A stretch of DNA of 23,111 nt from Mycolicibacterium porcinum (GTDB lineage: Bacteria; Actinomycetota; Actinomycetes; Mycobacteriales; Mycobacteriaceae), in assembly GCA_001942045.1 (NCBI GenBank), contig MSTD01000005.1, positions 170,005 through 193,115 on the forward strand. The letters are read 5' to 3'. Made by a program: the position numbers and the translations under genes. The notes under the pieces were generated by a model. The model was not told where the DNA came from. It was given only the letters and a program-made list of their open reading frames with translations, and searched no databases. Below are positions 6,248-14,821 of the stretch, piece by piece. Every line of letters begins with the position of its first letter. Position 1 is the first letter of the stretch.

Positions 6248-8826
6248 TGGCACGCGGATTTCAGGGAGTGATGATGCGCGGCTTCGGCGCGCGTGATCAC
6301 CAGGCGACAGTGGTCGAGACCATCTACCTGACACCGAACATGGTGCGTCTTCGGCTGGTGTCGCCGACGGTGTTCGAGGACGCGATCGCCGAGCCGACGT
6401 CATACCTGCGGTTCTGGGTTCCGGACCCCGACGGCTCGAAAACCGAATACCAGCGCGGATACACCATGTCCGAAATGGACCCCGACACCGGGCATTTCGC
6501 GGTCGACGTGGTGCTGCACGAACCGTCGGGCCCGGCGTCGAAGTGGGCCAGGACGGCCAAGCCGGGCGACACCATCCCGGTGATGGCGCTGGGCTCTACC
6601 GGGTTCACTGTGCCGGAGGATCTGCCCGCCGGCTACCTGTTGATCGGTGATGCGGCGGCCATACCCGCCATCAACGGGATCATCGGCGCCCTGCCGCACG
6701 ACGTGCCGATCGAGGTCTATCTCGAGGAGCACGACGAGAACGATCTGCTCATTCCGATCGCCGAGCACCCGCGGCTGCGAGTGCACTGGGTCAAGCGCCA
6801 TGACGCGACGTCACTGGCCGCCGCGATCGAGGCCCGGGACTGGTCGGACTGGTACTGCTGGGTGACGCCGGAGGCCGGATCGCTCAAGCATCTGCGTGCG
6901 CGGTTGAAGAACGAATTCGGGTTTCCCAAGTCCGAGCTGCACGCCCAGGCCTACTGGACCGAAGGCCGAGCGATGGGCACCGATCGCACCGAGGACGAGG
7001 CCGAGAACCCGGCCGCGTCGGAATCGGCTGCCGCCGAGTCTGTTCCCGCGCCGGCCGTCGCCGCGGCGTCCCGCGGCACCTGGCGTGCACAGGGAGCAGG
7101 CCGACTGCTGGCGCCGCTGAAAACCCCGCTGATCATCTCGGGCGTCCTGCAGGCAGTCATCACCCTGATCCAGCTGGCCCCGTTCGTCCTGTTGGTCGAG
7201 TTGGCCCGATTGCTGTTGTCCGGCGCCGAGGAATCCCGGTTGTGGACATTGGGTTTGACCGCGGTCTGGCTGCTCGGCCTCGGCGCGTTGCTGGGGGCCG
7301 GACTCACCCTGTGGCTGCATCGCCTGGATGCGCAGTTCGCCCGTGACCTGCGGACCCGGCTGCTGACCAAGATGTCACGGCTGCCGCTCGGCTGGTTCAC
7401 CGCACGCGGCTCCGGCTCGATCAAGCAGCTGGTTCAGGACGACACCCTGTCGCTGCACTACCTGGTGACCCACGCGATCCCCGATGCCGTGGCCGCGGTG
7501 GTCGCGCCGGTGGCCGTGCTCGTCTACCTGTTCACCGTCGACTGGCGGCTGGCCCTGGTGCTGTTCATCCCGGTCCTCACCTACCTGGTGCTGATGTCGG
7601 TGATGACGATCCAGTCCGGCGCCAAAATCGGCCAGGCCCAGCGCTGGGCCGACCGGATGAGCGGGGAGGCCGGCGCCTACCTCGAAGGCCAGCCCGTCGT
7701 GCGGGTGTTCGGCGGTGCGGCGTCGTCGAGTTTCCGTCGCCGCCTCGACGAGTACATCGGCTTCCTGGTCGGCTGGCAGCGTCCCTTCACCGGCAAGAAA
7801 TCCTTGATGGACCTGGTGACCCGGCCCGGCACCTTCCTGTGGCTGATCGTCGCCGTCGGCACCCCGATGATCATCGGCGGTTCGATGGACCCGGTCGACC
7901 TGCTGCCATTCCTGTTGCTGGGCACCACATTCGGCGTGCGTCTGCTGGGCGTCGGTTACGGGCTCGGCGGAATCCGCGGCGGCATGCTGGCCGCGCGTCG
8001 CATCCAGAACGCGCTCGACGAGACGGACCTGGGGCTGCTTGAGCAGCAGGCCGCGCCCGGTGCCCCGGGTGCCGTGGTGTTCGCCGGCGTGACCTTCGGG
8101 TACCGGCCGAGTGTCCCGGTGATCAAGGACGTCTCGCTGACCCTGCGCCCGGGAACCGTGACCGCGCTGGTCGGCCCGTCCGGATCGGGCAAGTCCACGC
8201 TCGCGGCTCTGCTGGCCCGGTTCCACGATGTCGATTCGGGGTCGATCCAGTTGGACGGCAGAGATATTCGATCGTTGTCGGCCGACGAGCTGTACCGCCG
8301 GGTCGGGTTCGTGCTCCAGGAAACCCAGCTCGTGGCGGGCACCGTGGCCGAGAACATCGCACTCGCCGACCCGGAGGCCGATCAGGCCCGCATCGAGCAG
8401 GCCGCCCGCGACGCCCAGATCCACGAGCGCATCATGCGGCTGCCCGACGGGTATCAGACGGAGCTCGGTGCGTCGTCGGCATTGTCCGGCGGGGAACGGC
8501 AGCGGCTGACCATCGCCAGGGCCATCCTGGCCGACACCCCGGTGCTGATCCTCGACGAGGCGACCGCCTTCGCCGACCCGGAATCGGAATACCTTGTGCA
8601 GCAGGCAATCAACCGGCTGACCAAAGACCGCACCGTCCTGGTGATCGCCCACCGGTTGCACACCATCACGCACGCGGACCAGATCGTGGTCCTCGACGCC
8701 GGACAGATCGCCGAGACCGGCACACATGAGGAACTGCTGGCCGCAGGCGGGCGATACCACCAGCTCTGGCAGACCGGGCAGTCGTTGCGCCCCGGCGACA
8801 CCGTCACCGCAGGAGAGGCCCGATGA
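6247..8826 (+). CDS. irtA: IrtA, carboxymycobactin ABC importer subunit with siderophore-reductase domain
   Basis: An 859-residue inner-membrane protein, the same length I recall for M. tuberculosis IrtA. With IrtB it imports ferric carboxymycobactin and releases iron. Residues 1 to about 245 form the cytosolic siderophore-interacting flavoreductase domain: FAD motif RGYTMS (70-75) and a nucleotide-side motif [16 protein letters not shown] (129-144). An Ala/Glu-rich linker (about 250-275) leads to an exporter-type six-helix membrane domain (about 290-590). The nucleotide-binding domain has Walker [10 protein letters not shown] (643-651), Q-loop Gln691, signature LSGGE (747-751), Walker B VLILDE (766-771) and switch His802. 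It is preceded by AGGGGAGGGGA and starts inside the TetR stop codon. It overlaps irtB by ATGA (8823-8826). Confidence 0.97.
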   Translation: MARGFQGVMMRGFGARDHQATVVETIYLTPNMVRLRLVSPTVFEDAIAEPTSYLRFWVPDPDGSKTEYQRGYTMSEMDPDTGHFAVDVVLHEPSGPASKWARTAKPGDTIPVMALGSTGFTVPEDLPAGYLLIGDAAAIPAINGIIGALPHDVPIEVYLEEHDENDLLIPIAEHPRLRVHWVKRHDATSLAAAIEARDWSDWYCWVTPEAGSLKHLRARLKNEFGFPKSELHAQAYWTEGRAMGTDRTEDEAENPAASESAAAESVPAPAVAAASRGTWRAQGAGRLLAPLKTPLIISGVLQAVITLIQLAPFVLLVELARLLLSGAEESRLWTLGLTAVWLLGLGALLGAGLTLWLHRLDAQFARDLRTRLLTKMSRLPLGWFTARGSGSIKQLVQDDTLSLHYLVTHAIPDAVAAVVAPVAVLVYLFTVDWRLALVLFIPVLTYLVLMSVMTIQSGAKIGQAQRWADRMSGEAGAYLEGQPVVRVFGGAASSSFRRRLDEYIGFLVGWQRPFTGKKSLMDLVTRPGTFLWLIVAVGTPMIIGGSMDPVDLLPFLLLGTTFGVRLLGVGYGLGGIRGGMLAARRIQNALDETDLGLLEQQAAPGAPGAVVFAGVTFGYRPSVPVIKDVSLTLRPGTVTALVGPSGSGKSTLAALLARFHDVDSGSIQLDGRDIRSLSADELYRRVGFVLQETQLVAGTVAENIALADPEADQARIEQAARDAQIHERIMRLPDGYQTELGASSALSGGERQRLTIARAILADTPVLILDEATAFADPESEYLVQQAINRLTKDRTVLVIAHRLHTITHADQIVVLDAGQIAETGTHEELLAAGGRYHQLWQTGQSLRPGDTVTAGEAR

Positions 8827-10559
8827 TCCGCACGCTGATCGCCCTCATCCCGTCCGACCGCCGCGGCAAGGTCGGAGTTTATGCCGCGCTCACGCTGGCC
8901 TCGGTGGTGATCCGCGCCGCCGGCACGGTGCTGTTGATCCCCCTGGTGGCGGCCTTGTTCAGCGATGTGCCGCGCGACGCTCTGCCCTGGCTGGGCTGGC
9001 TCACGGCCGCGACCGTCGTCGGCTGGATCGTCGACACCGCGACCTCGCGGCTCGGATTCGACCTCGGCTTCGCACTGCTCGACCACACCCAGCATGACGT
9101 TGCCGACCGGCTGCCCAGCATCCGGATGGACTGGCTGGGCGGCGACAGCGGCGCGAACACCGCCAACGCCCGCCAGGCGATCGCCGCCACCGGACCGGAG
9201 CTGGTCGGCATGGTGGTCAACCTACTGACGCCCCTGATCGGCGCGATTCTGTTGCCGGCGGCCATCGCCGTTGCGCTGCTGTTCATCTCGGTCCCACTCG
9301 GGCTGGCCGCACTGGCCGGCGTGGTGATCCTGCTCGGTGCGTTCTGGGCCTCGGGCCGGTTGAGCCGCAAGGCCGACAGCGTGGCCGACGAGACGAACCA
9401 GGCGTTCACCGAACGCATCATCGAGTTCGCCCGCACTCAGCAGGCGCTACGCGCGGCCCGGCGGGTGGAGCCGGCGCGCAGCATGGTCGGCGACGCGCTG
9501 GCCGCGCAGCACGGGGCCAGTATGCGGCTGCTGCTGATGCAGGTGCCGGGACAGCTGTTGTTCAGCCTGGCCAGCCAACTCGCGCTGCTGATTCTGGCCG
9601 GTATGGCCACCTTCCTGACGGTGCGCGGCACCCTCGGCGTGCCCGAGGCGATCGCGATGATCGTCGTCGCCGCGCGTTATCTGGAGCCGTTCACCTCGCT
9701 GTCGGAGCTGGCCCCGGCGATCGAATCCACCCGGGCCTCGCTCGGCCGGATCCGCGCCGTCCTCGATGCGCCCGTCATGCCCACCGGCACCGCGACGTTG
9801 TCGGCGGACACCGCGCCCCGCATCGAATTCGAGGGTGTGACTTTCGGTTACGGAGCCACCCCGGTGCTTGAGGATGTCAGCTTCGTCCTGGAACCCGGCG
9901 GCACCACCGCGATCGTCGGCCCGTCGGGGTCGGGGAAGAGCACCATCCTGTCGCTCATCGCGGGGCTACACCAGCCGACTGCGGGACGGGTGCTGATCGA
10001 CGGCGTCGACACCGCCCGGATGGACGCCGAAACACGTAGGGCGGCAACGAGTGTGGTGTTCCAGCACCCCTACCTGTTCGACGGGACGATCCGGGAGAAC
10101 ATCCTGGTCGGCGATCCGGATGCCGATGCCGAGCAGCTCGCCAACGCGGCTCGGCTGGCTCGCGTGGATGAGCTGACCGCCCGGCTGCCTGACGGTGACG
10201 GCGCCAAGGTCGGTGAAGCCGGCACGGCGTTGTCCGGGGGCGAGCGGCAGCGGGTCAGCATCGCCCGAGCCCTGGTCAAGCCGGCGCCCGTGCTGCTGGT
10301 CGACGAGGCCACCAGCGCATTGGACACGGAAAACGAGGCCGCGGTGGTCGATGCCCTCACGGCCGAGGAGCGGTCGCGTACCCGTGTGATCGTCGCGCAC
10401 CGGCTGGCCAGTATCCGGCACGCGGACCGGGTGTTGTTCCTCGACGGCGGCCGGATCGTCGAGGACGGCAGCATCGAGGAACTGCTGGCCGCCCGTGGGC
10501 GGTTTGACGAGTTCTGGAACCAGCAGCGCGAGGCCGCCGACTGGCAGATCACCCACTAG
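8823..10559 (+). CDS. irtB: IrtB, carboxymycobactin ABC importer partner subunit
   Basis: A 578-residue exporter-fold ABC half-transporter that heterodimerises with IrtA to import ferric carboxymycobactin. The membrane domain spans about residues 15-310, with hydrophobic segments around 20-46, 58-78, 128-175 and 240-285. The ATPase domain has Walker [10 protein letters not shown] (366-374), Q-loop Gln414, signature LSGGE (470-474), Walker B VLLVDE (490-495) with the D-loop SALD, and switch His526. Both ATP sites of the heterodimer therefore look intact. The start codon overlaps the irtA stop, so equimolar synthesis by coupling is likely. I see no hairpin terminator directly after its TAG. Confidence 0.97.
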   Translation: MIRTLIALIPSDRRGKVGVYAALTLASVVIRAAGTVLLIPLVAALFSDVPRDALPWLGWLTAATVVGWIVDTATSRLGFDLGFALLDHTQHDVADRLPSIRMDWLGGDSGANTANARQAIAATGPELVGMVVNLLTPLIGAILLPAAIAVALLFISVPLGLAALAGVVILLGAFWASGRLSRKADSVADETNQAFTERIIEFARTQQALRAARRVEPARSMVGDALAAQHGASMRLLLMQVPGQLLFSLASQLALLILAGMATFLTVRGTLGVPEAIAMIVVAARYLEPFTSLSELAPAIESTRASLGRIRAVLDAPVMPTGTATLSADTAPRIEFEGVTFGYGATPVLEDVSFVLEPGGTTAIVGPSGSGKSTILSLIAGLHQPTAGRVLIDGVDTARMDAETRRAATSVVFQHPYLFDGTIRENILVGDPDADAEQLANAARLARVDELTARLPDGDGAKVGEAGTALSGGERQRVSIARALVKPAPVLLVDEATSALDTENEAAVVDALTAEERSRTRVIVAHRLASIRHADRVLFLDGGRIVEDGSIEELLAARGRFDEFWNQQREAADWQITH

Positions 10560-10595
10560 CCGCGAACTAGCCGATCGGACACTTGAACCAGACCT

Positions 10596-10612
10596 ACTGT
10601 AACTATTACAGT
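10596..10612. promoter_or_regulatory. Perfect 17-base inverted repeat, probable operator
   Basis: ACTGTAA (10596-10602) and TTACAGT (10606-10612) are exact inverted repeats around CTA. The repeat lies in the 87-base gap between irtB and the hypothetical gene, 34 bases before ATG 10647. Its AT-rich core stands out from the GC-rich surroundings. No adjacent regulator gene obviously owns it. The rest of the gap (10560-10646) shows no convincing promoter pair. Confidence 0.6.
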
Positions 10613-10646
10613 TGGGCGTCCGGTTGACTATTTCGCAGGTGGTGCG

Positions 10647-11144
10647 ATGAAGAGTGAGAAGGGCGTTGGCGCCGTCACATACCGCATGCACGTGATCGCC
10701 GGCGATGCCGCGGAACTGGCGGCGAACGCCGGCGGCCTCATCGTCGACCGGACCATGAGCGGCTGGCGGGTGAGCGTGCAGCTCCTGCGGGATGCCGAGT
10801 CCGGCCCCAACCGGTCGGTGCAGATTCTCGGCGCCGAGCTCGTCGATGCGACGGCACCGCCCCGGCCTCCGGACGAGGAACAGTGTGTCCTGGTGATGGG
10901 TGCCGACGCGTATGCGCGCGCGATTTCCAGTGACGGTCAACAGCTTCCGGCCGGCTACACGGAGGCTCTGCTCTGGGGCGAATCGCCGGATCCGAGCCAC
11001 CTGTTCGGGCACAGCCTGAGTGCGGCTGCGCGGGCGTTCAAAACCCTGGCCGTCGCCGCTGCCTGCATCACTGCCGACGAGGTGTCCGGCGCCGAGGTGT
11101 TCACGTCGATGAACGCGCAGGGCGGCGTACCTCTGCGGGCCTGA
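10647..11144 (+). CDS. Conserved-looking hypothetical protein
   Basis: A 165-residue protein with no signal peptide or membrane segment; I do not recognise a family. ATG 10647 follows AGGTGG (10637-10642). The N-terminal part contains GGLIVDRTMSGWRVSVQLLRD (29-49), a GG-x3-DR-x3-GW-x-V-x-V pattern. I associate this, from memory only, with several uncharacterised mycobacterial small proteins. The C-terminal part has FGHSLSAAARAFKTLAVAAAC (120-140), a probable helix. Coding character is supported by regular GC-rich codon use and a clear frame bounded by an upstream palindrome and a downstream hairpin. It may be an independent unit downstream of irtB, or be read through from it. No function is assigned. 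Confidence 0.75.
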   Translation: MKSEKGVGAVTYRMHVIAGDAAELAANAGGLIVDRTMSGWRVSVQLLRDAESGPNRSVQILGAELVDATAPPRPPDEEQCVLVMGADAYARAISSDGQQLPAGYTEALLWGESPDPSHLFGHSLSAAARAFKTLAVAAACITADEVSGAEVFTSMNAQGGVPLRA

Positions 11145-11152
11145 AGCCCGTC

Positions 11153-11207
11153 GACTCTGTGGTGAGGGCGTCGCGCACTCGCACTTTCACGCCCTCACCG
11201 CAGACTC
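11153..11207. terminator. Long hairpin between convergent genes, copy 2 of a repeated element
   Basis: Arms 11153-11171 and 11189-11207 (19 bases each) pair with one mismatch and one G-U wobble around a 17-base loop. The element lies between the stop of the hypothetical gene (11144, +) and the stop of the amidohydrolase (11221, -), filling most of the gap. On the minus strand its loop reads AAAGTGCGAGT (11187-11177), identical to copy 1 at 4097-4107, with the same AGGGCG and CGCCCT arm ends. No T-run follows. Confidence 0.7.
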
Positions 11208-11220
11208 AACGACAGATGTG

Positions 11221-12483
11221 TCACGCCTTGGCGAGCTGCTTCTGCTCGTAGAGGCGGGCCCACTCCGCACGCGGGCGGATCGAGGTGTCGACGTCGGTGG
11301 CCTTGGCGCGCAGGGCACCGACCGTCGCCTGGTCGCGCGGGGTCAGCGCGAACGGGTCCCAGCTGAAGAACCGGGCCGAGTTCTCCCAGGTGATCTTGTT
11401 GATGTCGGAATCGCTTGCGCCCGCGGCATTCAGCTCGGCCAGCACCTGCTCGGGCGCATCGGGCCAGAAGCAATCGCTGTGCGGGTAGTCGCACTCCCAG
11501 GCGATGTTGTCGATGCCGATCTCGTGGCGCAGCTTCAGCGAGGTCTTGTCGGTCACGTAGCAGGCCAGTGAGTGCTCGCGGAACACATCGGAGGGCAACT
11601 TGTCGCCGAAGTCGCGACGCAGCCACTTCTGGTTGGTGTAGTGGCGGTCGCTGCGGTCGAGATAGAAAGGAATCCAACCGATTCCGCCTTCGGAGAAGGC
11701 GAACTTGAGGTCGGGGTAGTTGCGCATCGCCGGTCCCCACAGCAGATCCTGCGCGCACATCGCCGAGACCTGGGTGGCCAGGATGATCAGGTTGTCGATC
11801 GGTGCGTTGGGCGCCATGCTGATTGCGCCGAAGCCGGTGCCGATGTGCAGACACATCACCACGTTCTCCTCGGACAGGGTCCGGAACACCGGTCCCCAAT
11901 AGTCCTCGTCGTGGTAGCTCGGAAGTCCTTCCAGGTGCGGCAGTTCCGGCATGGTGACGGCCCGGCAACCCTTGGCGGCCACGCGTCGGATTTCGGCGCA
12001 CATGCCCTCGGGCGTCCAGGTCGGCAGGATCGCGATCGGAATGAACCGCCCGGGTGCCGAGCCGGCCCACTCGTCGATGTGCCAGTCGTTGTACGCCGAA
12101 ACCATCACCAGGGTGACGTCCTCGCGCGTCATGTTCAGGTGCCGCGCCGAGAAGCCGGTGAAGGTCGGGAAGCACATAGAGGCCAGGATGCCGTTGCGGT
12201 CCATGTCGCGGACCCGCTCGTGCACGTCGTACACACCGGGGCGCATCTCGGCGAACCCGGCCGGATCCCGTCCCCACTCTTCGGCCGGCCAGGACACCAC
12301 GGCGTTCAGGCCGGACACGCCCTGGGGACGGCCCTGGTACATCCACTGGTCGACGCCCTTGTCGTCGGTGACGACGATGGGCGCTTCGTCCTTGTACTTG
12401 GCCGGGACGTGCCGCAGGAACATGTCGGGCGGTTCGACGACATGGTCGTCGATGCTGATGAGGATCAGGTCGTCGGTCTGCAT
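11221..12483 (-). CDS. Amidohydrolase-2 (ACMSD-like TIM-barrel) family metal-dependent hydrolase
   Basis: A 420-residue cytosolic member of the amidohydrolase_2 family, which hydrolyses or decarboxylates diverse substrates using a metal in a TIM barrel. Visible metal and catalytic motifs are SIDDHVVEP (10-18, with Asp12/His14/Glu17), His213 in CLHIGTG, and Asp332 in ECDYPHSD. SEGGIGWIPFYLDR (264-277) is also typical. Length is normal for the mycobacterial members often found among steroid- and lipid-degradation genes, but the substrate cannot be named. It runs head to head with the AraC regulator at 12509, only 25 bases away, so that regulator is the obvious candidate controller. The ribosome site before ATG 12483 is weak, and a leaderless transcript is possible. 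Confidence 0.88.
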   Translation of the reverse strand: MQTDDLILISIDDHVVEPPDMFLRHVPAKYKDEAPIVVTDDKGVDQWMYQGRPQGVSGLNAVVSWPAEEWGRDPAGFAEMRPGVYDVHERVRDMDRNGILASMCFPTFTGFSARHLNMTREDVTLVMVSAYNDWHIDEWAGSAPGRFIPIAILPTWTPEGMCAEIRRVAAKGCRAVTMPELPHLEGLPSYHDEDYWGPVFRTLSEENVVMCLHIGTGFGAISMAPNAPIDNLIILATQVSAMCAQDLLWGPAMRNYPDLKFAFSEGGIGWIPFYLDRSDRHYTNQKWLRRDFGDKLPSDVFREHSLACYVTDKTSLKLRHEIGIDNIAWECDYPHSDCFWPDAPEQVLAELNAAGASDSDINKITWENSARFFSWDPFALTPRDQATVGALRAKATDVDTSIRPRAEWARLYEQKQLAKA

Positions 12484-12508
12484 GGTTCAACTAGTACCCT
12501 CGGAGAGC

Positions 12509-13378
12509 GTGACCGTCTCTGCATCTTCGGACAGAGGTTTGACTCAATCGGCCAATCCTCGGCACATCGACCTGCGCCGGGGCGGGCGGGCGACGGCGGG
12601 CAGCTATCTGTACGAGGGCGAAGGGCTCATCACCGGCTGGCACTTCCACGATGTGCACCAGATCGAGTACGCCTTGCACGGCGTGGTCGAGGTGGAGACC
12701 GAGACCGCGCACTATCTGCTGCCGCCGCAGCAGGCCGCCTGGATTCCGGCCGGACTCCATCACCAGGCGGTGATGAATCCCGACGTCAAGACCATCGCGG
12801 TGATGTTCGACCCGCGACTGCTCCCCGATGGCGGTGACCGGGCCCGGATCATCGCGGTGTCCCCGCTGATCCGCGAGATGATGGTCTACGCGCTGCGCTG
12901 GTCGATCGAGCGGTCCCCCGGGGGCGACGATGACCGCACCTCCGACACCTTCTTCCGGACCCTGGCCAACCTCGTCGTCGATGCGCTCGATCACGAGGCT
13001 CCGCTGAGCCTGCCCACCACCGAGCACCCGATCGTGGCCGCCGCCCTGGCCTACACCAAGGAGCATCTCGCCACCGTGACGGCCGAGGATGTCAGCCGTT
13101 CGGTCGCGGTGTCCGAGCGGACGCTGCGCCGCCTGTTCACCGAGACGATCGGAATCTCTTGGCGGACATACCTTCTGCATGCCCGGATGCTGCGGGCCAT
13201 GGCGCTGCTGGCCGGGCCGGAGCAATCGGTGCAGGCCACCGCGACCGCGGTGGGTTTCGAGAACCTCAGCTCGTTCACCCGATGCTTCAGCCAGTTCTGT
13301 GGTGAGACTCCGTCGGCGTATCGGTCTCGCGCCCGTGAGGAACATCTGGAACAGCCAGCCCGGCCCGCTCGACGCTGA
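12509..13378 (+). CDS. AraC-family regulator with N-terminal cupin domain
   Basis: A 289-residue activator-type regulator. The N-terminal cupin (about 43-90, with GWHFHDVHQIEYALHG and YLLPPQQAAWIPAGLHHQ) would bind a small ligand. The C-terminal AraC DNA-binding domain spans about 175-275: first helix-turn-helix TAEDVSRSVAVSERTLRRLF (191-210) and the family signature VGFENLSSFTRCFSQFCGETPSAYR beginning at 248. GTG 12509 is chosen because it starts just ahead of the cupin and follows GGAG (12502-12505), although that spacing is short. TTG 12539 is an alternative. The open frame extends far upstream, but that sequence is the shadow of the amidohydrolase. Its last 92 bases overlap the 3' end of the convergent DUF2127 gene. 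Confidence 0.88.
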   Translation: MTVSASSDRGLTQSANPRHIDLRRGGRATAGSYLYEGEGLITGWHFHDVHQIEYALHGVVEVETETAHYLLPPQQAAWIPAGLHHQAVMNPDVKTIAVMFDPRLLPDGGDRARIIAVSPLIREMMVYALRWSIERSPGGDDDRTSDTFFRTLANLVVDALDHEAPLSLPTTEHPIVAAALAYTKEHLATVTAEDVSRSVAVSERTLRRLFTETIGISWRTYLLHARMLRAMALLAGPEQSVQATATAVGFENLSSFTRCFSQFCGETPSAYRSRAREEHLEQPARPARR

Positions 13379-14105
13379 GCAGACTCTCGGTGTGGTGCTC
13401 GGCACGATAAGCCGCGCCGCCGCCGTTGATCCCGAAAAGTCGCTTGCTCCAGAGCAACCAGATGACCGCGGCCAGGTTGATCGCCAGCGCGCCAAGGCGC
13501 AGGACGGTCACCTTCTCGGTCAGCTCGTAGATCTCGAGCGGCAGGAAGACGCCGGTGGCGATCACCGCGAAGTACTCGCCCCACCGCTTCATCAGCCACA
13601 GGCCGACCGCCTCGGTGAACTCGATGAGGGCATAGGCGGCCACCCCGACGGCGATCCACAGCAAGGTGGTCGAAGACAAGGTGAAGGCCTCGCCGATGTG
13701 CCGCACGATCTTGGAATCGTCGATGTTCCAACCGATTTGGTCGGCCAGCGGCCGCATCAACGGGATGTCCTTCTCGAACGCGTCCTTCAGCTGACTCTGG
13801 GACGCACGGACCTTGAGGATGCCCGCGGCCAGCAGCACGAAGACGATGCCCCGCACCGCCCGCTCGGCGGCGAGCAGCCGCATCAGGGTCCGGTCGCGCA
13901 GCAGGCGACCGCGCGGGATCTCCGGTGCGGTGTCGGCGGGCCCGTGACCGCGCGGCGGGCCGACGACGAACGTCTCGCACCGCAAGCAGCGCCAGGCCTC
14001 GCCGACGGGAGTCTCTACCCGCAACCGTGCGCGCAGTTCCGGCTCGTCGGGGGCGAATGTCGCGTGCCCGCGCAGCCCGCACGACCGCAGGGCGAAGTCC
14101 ACCAT
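13287..14105 (-). CDS. DUF2127 multi-pass membrane protein with N-terminal zinc-ribbon-like segment
   Basis: A 272-residue membrane protein of unknown function. The N-terminus has paired potential metal ligands: Cys9 and His14 in SCGLRGHATFAPDE, and Cys40/Cys43 in EAWRCLRCETFV, a layout I associate with actinobacterial DUF2127 proteins. Probable membrane segments lie at about 84-98, 146-170, 178-195 and 203-219, with a conserved-looking loop RPLADQIGWNIDDSKIVRHIGEAF (118-141). The C-terminal tail after 225 is polar and is encoded partly opposite the end of the AraC gene (13287-13378). ATG 14105 fits the family N-terminus but has no visible ribosome site, because a hairpin abuts it. Confidence 0.82.
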   Translation of the reverse strand: MVDFALRSCGLRGHATFAPDEPELRARLRVETPVGEAWRCLRCETFVVGPPRGHGPADTAPEIPRGRLLRDRTLMRLLAAERAVRGIVFVLLAAGILKVRASQSQLKDAFEKDIPLMRPLADQIGWNIDDSKIVRHIGEAFTLSSTTLLWIAVGVAAYALIEFTEAVGLWLMKRWGEYFAVIATGVFLPLEIYELTEKVTVLRLGALAINLAAVIWLLWSKRLFGINGGGAAYRAEHHTESLLSVERAGLAVPDVPHGRETDTPTESHHRTG

Positions 14106-14106
14106 G

Positions 14107-14127
14107 CCAGCACCGTAGCGGTGCTGG
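14107..14127. terminator. Perfect 9-bp-stem hairpin between O-methyltransferase and DUF2127 genes
   Basis: CCAGCACCG (14107-14115) and CGGTGCTGG (14119-14127) are exact inverted repeats around TAG. Reading on the minus strand, it comes 5 bases after the methyltransferase stop codon and 1 base before the DUF2127 ATG. It could end methyltransferase transcripts, or act as an operator or a structured leader for DUF2127. There is no T-run. Confidence 0.55.
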
Positions 14128-14132
14128 GTGCA

Positions 14133-14792
14133 CTAGGCCCGGCAGCTGAGCTCCATGCTGTCGCTGTCGCGGGCCAGGAAGTTGACGCTGACATAGCCGT
14201 TCGACGGTTCCCGCACCCGGTCCAGATACGGCTGGGTGTCGGCCATCGACGTGTTGTCCGCGACCACGAGCGCGCCGGTGGTCAGTTGCGGCTCCAGCAG
14301 CTCGAGCACCGGGAGGTAGAGCTCCTTCCAACCGTCGAGCAGGACGAACCCGATGTCGCCCTTGACCGACTTCAGCGTCTCCAACGCATCCCCTTCGAGC
14401 ACGGTGATCACGTCGTCCAGGCCGGTCTCGGCGAACGTCTGCTTGGCCGCCGCGATCTTGGTGGCGCTGAGCTCGGTGGTGTAGACCCGGCCAGTTCCGT
14501 TGTCGCGCACCGCCGATGCCAGGTGTAGGGCGGAGAGCCCGAACGACATGCCGAACTCGACGACGATTGCGGGCTTGGTGGCCCGCACGAGCGAGTACAA
14601 CAACCGGCCGGCCTCGGGCGTCACCGGCATGTAGATGTCGCTGAGCGCGTCGGCCCGCTCCTGCGCGCTGGCACCGGAGAGGTCGGCGAAGCGGCGGGAG
14701 CCGTCCTCGCGCAGTTTGGCGAACTGTTCGGCGGACGCGGTGTACATACGGTCCAAGGCCCGTGCGACCCTGTCATCGTTAAGGGTAGTCAT
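14133..14792 (-). CDS. SAM-dependent O-methyltransferase (catechol/caffeoyl-CoA OMT-like family)
   Basis: A 219-residue class I methyltransferase that would transfer a methyl group from S-adenosylmethionine to a hydroxyl, probably with a divalent metal. Motif I is VVEFGMSFGLSALH (77-90), followed by acidic Glu107 (TTELSATKIAAAK), Asp135 (LEGDALE), and the metal-site residues Asp153 (LLDGWKELY) and Asp179-Asn180 (VVADN). This layout fits the family-3 O-methyltransferases; I recall M. tuberculosis Rv0187 as similar in size. ATG 14792 is chosen over the longer frame because the sequence homologous to the family begins there. A TAGTTT element (14805-14800) sits 7 bases upstream, so the message is probably leaderless. 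It diverges from the histidine phosphatase gene 29 bases away. Confidence 0.87.
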   Translation of the reverse strand: MTTLNDDRVARALDRMYTASAEQFAKLREDGSRRFADLSGASAQERADALSDIYMPVTPEAGRLLYSLVRATKPAIVVEFGMSFGLSALHLASAVRDNGTGRVYTTELSATKIAAAKQTFAETGLDDVITVLEGDALETLKSVKGDIGFVLLDGWKELYLPVLELLEPQLTTGALVVADNTSMADTQPYLDRVREPSNGYVSVNFLARDSDSMELSCRA

Positions 14793-14799
14793 GCTAATG

Positions 14800-14805
14800 A
14801 AACTA
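14800..14805 (-). promoter_or_regulatory. Probable -10 element for leaderless transcription of the O-methyltransferase
   Basis: On the minus strand the hexamer TAGTTT ends 7 bases before ATG 14792, and no Shine-Dalgarno sequence precedes that ATG. Mycobacterial leaderless genes have a TANNNT element at this distance, so transcription probably starts at the A of the start codon. I do not see a good -35. Confidence 0.5.
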
Positions 14806-14821
14806 CGCGGAGAGGCTGAGA

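Noticed and set aside
7375..8760. 461-codon open frame on the minus strand opposite irtA
   Set aside because: It lies fully opposite a highly conserved ABC protein. The peptide is Gln/His/Arg-rich without any domain, which is usual for antisense frames in GC-rich DNA.
10555..10573. ACTAGCCG repeated twice at the irtB stop codon
   Set aside because: An 8-base direct repeat with 3-base spacing can arise by chance and is not linked to any structure.
10583..10612. TTGAAC with a following TANNNT hexamer as promoter for the gene at 10647
   Set aside because: Spacings are 6 or 11 bases, too short for a standard promoter, so it is not called.
11951..12508. Possible 186-residue N-terminal extension of the AraC regulator
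   Set aside because: This part is the reverse strand of the amidohydrolase, and the cupin domain starts just after GTG 12509.
13089..14528. 479-codon plus-strand open frame opposite DUF2127 and the O-methyltransferase
   Set aside because: The minus-strand products have clear domains, whereas this frame shows none and crosses gene boundaries.
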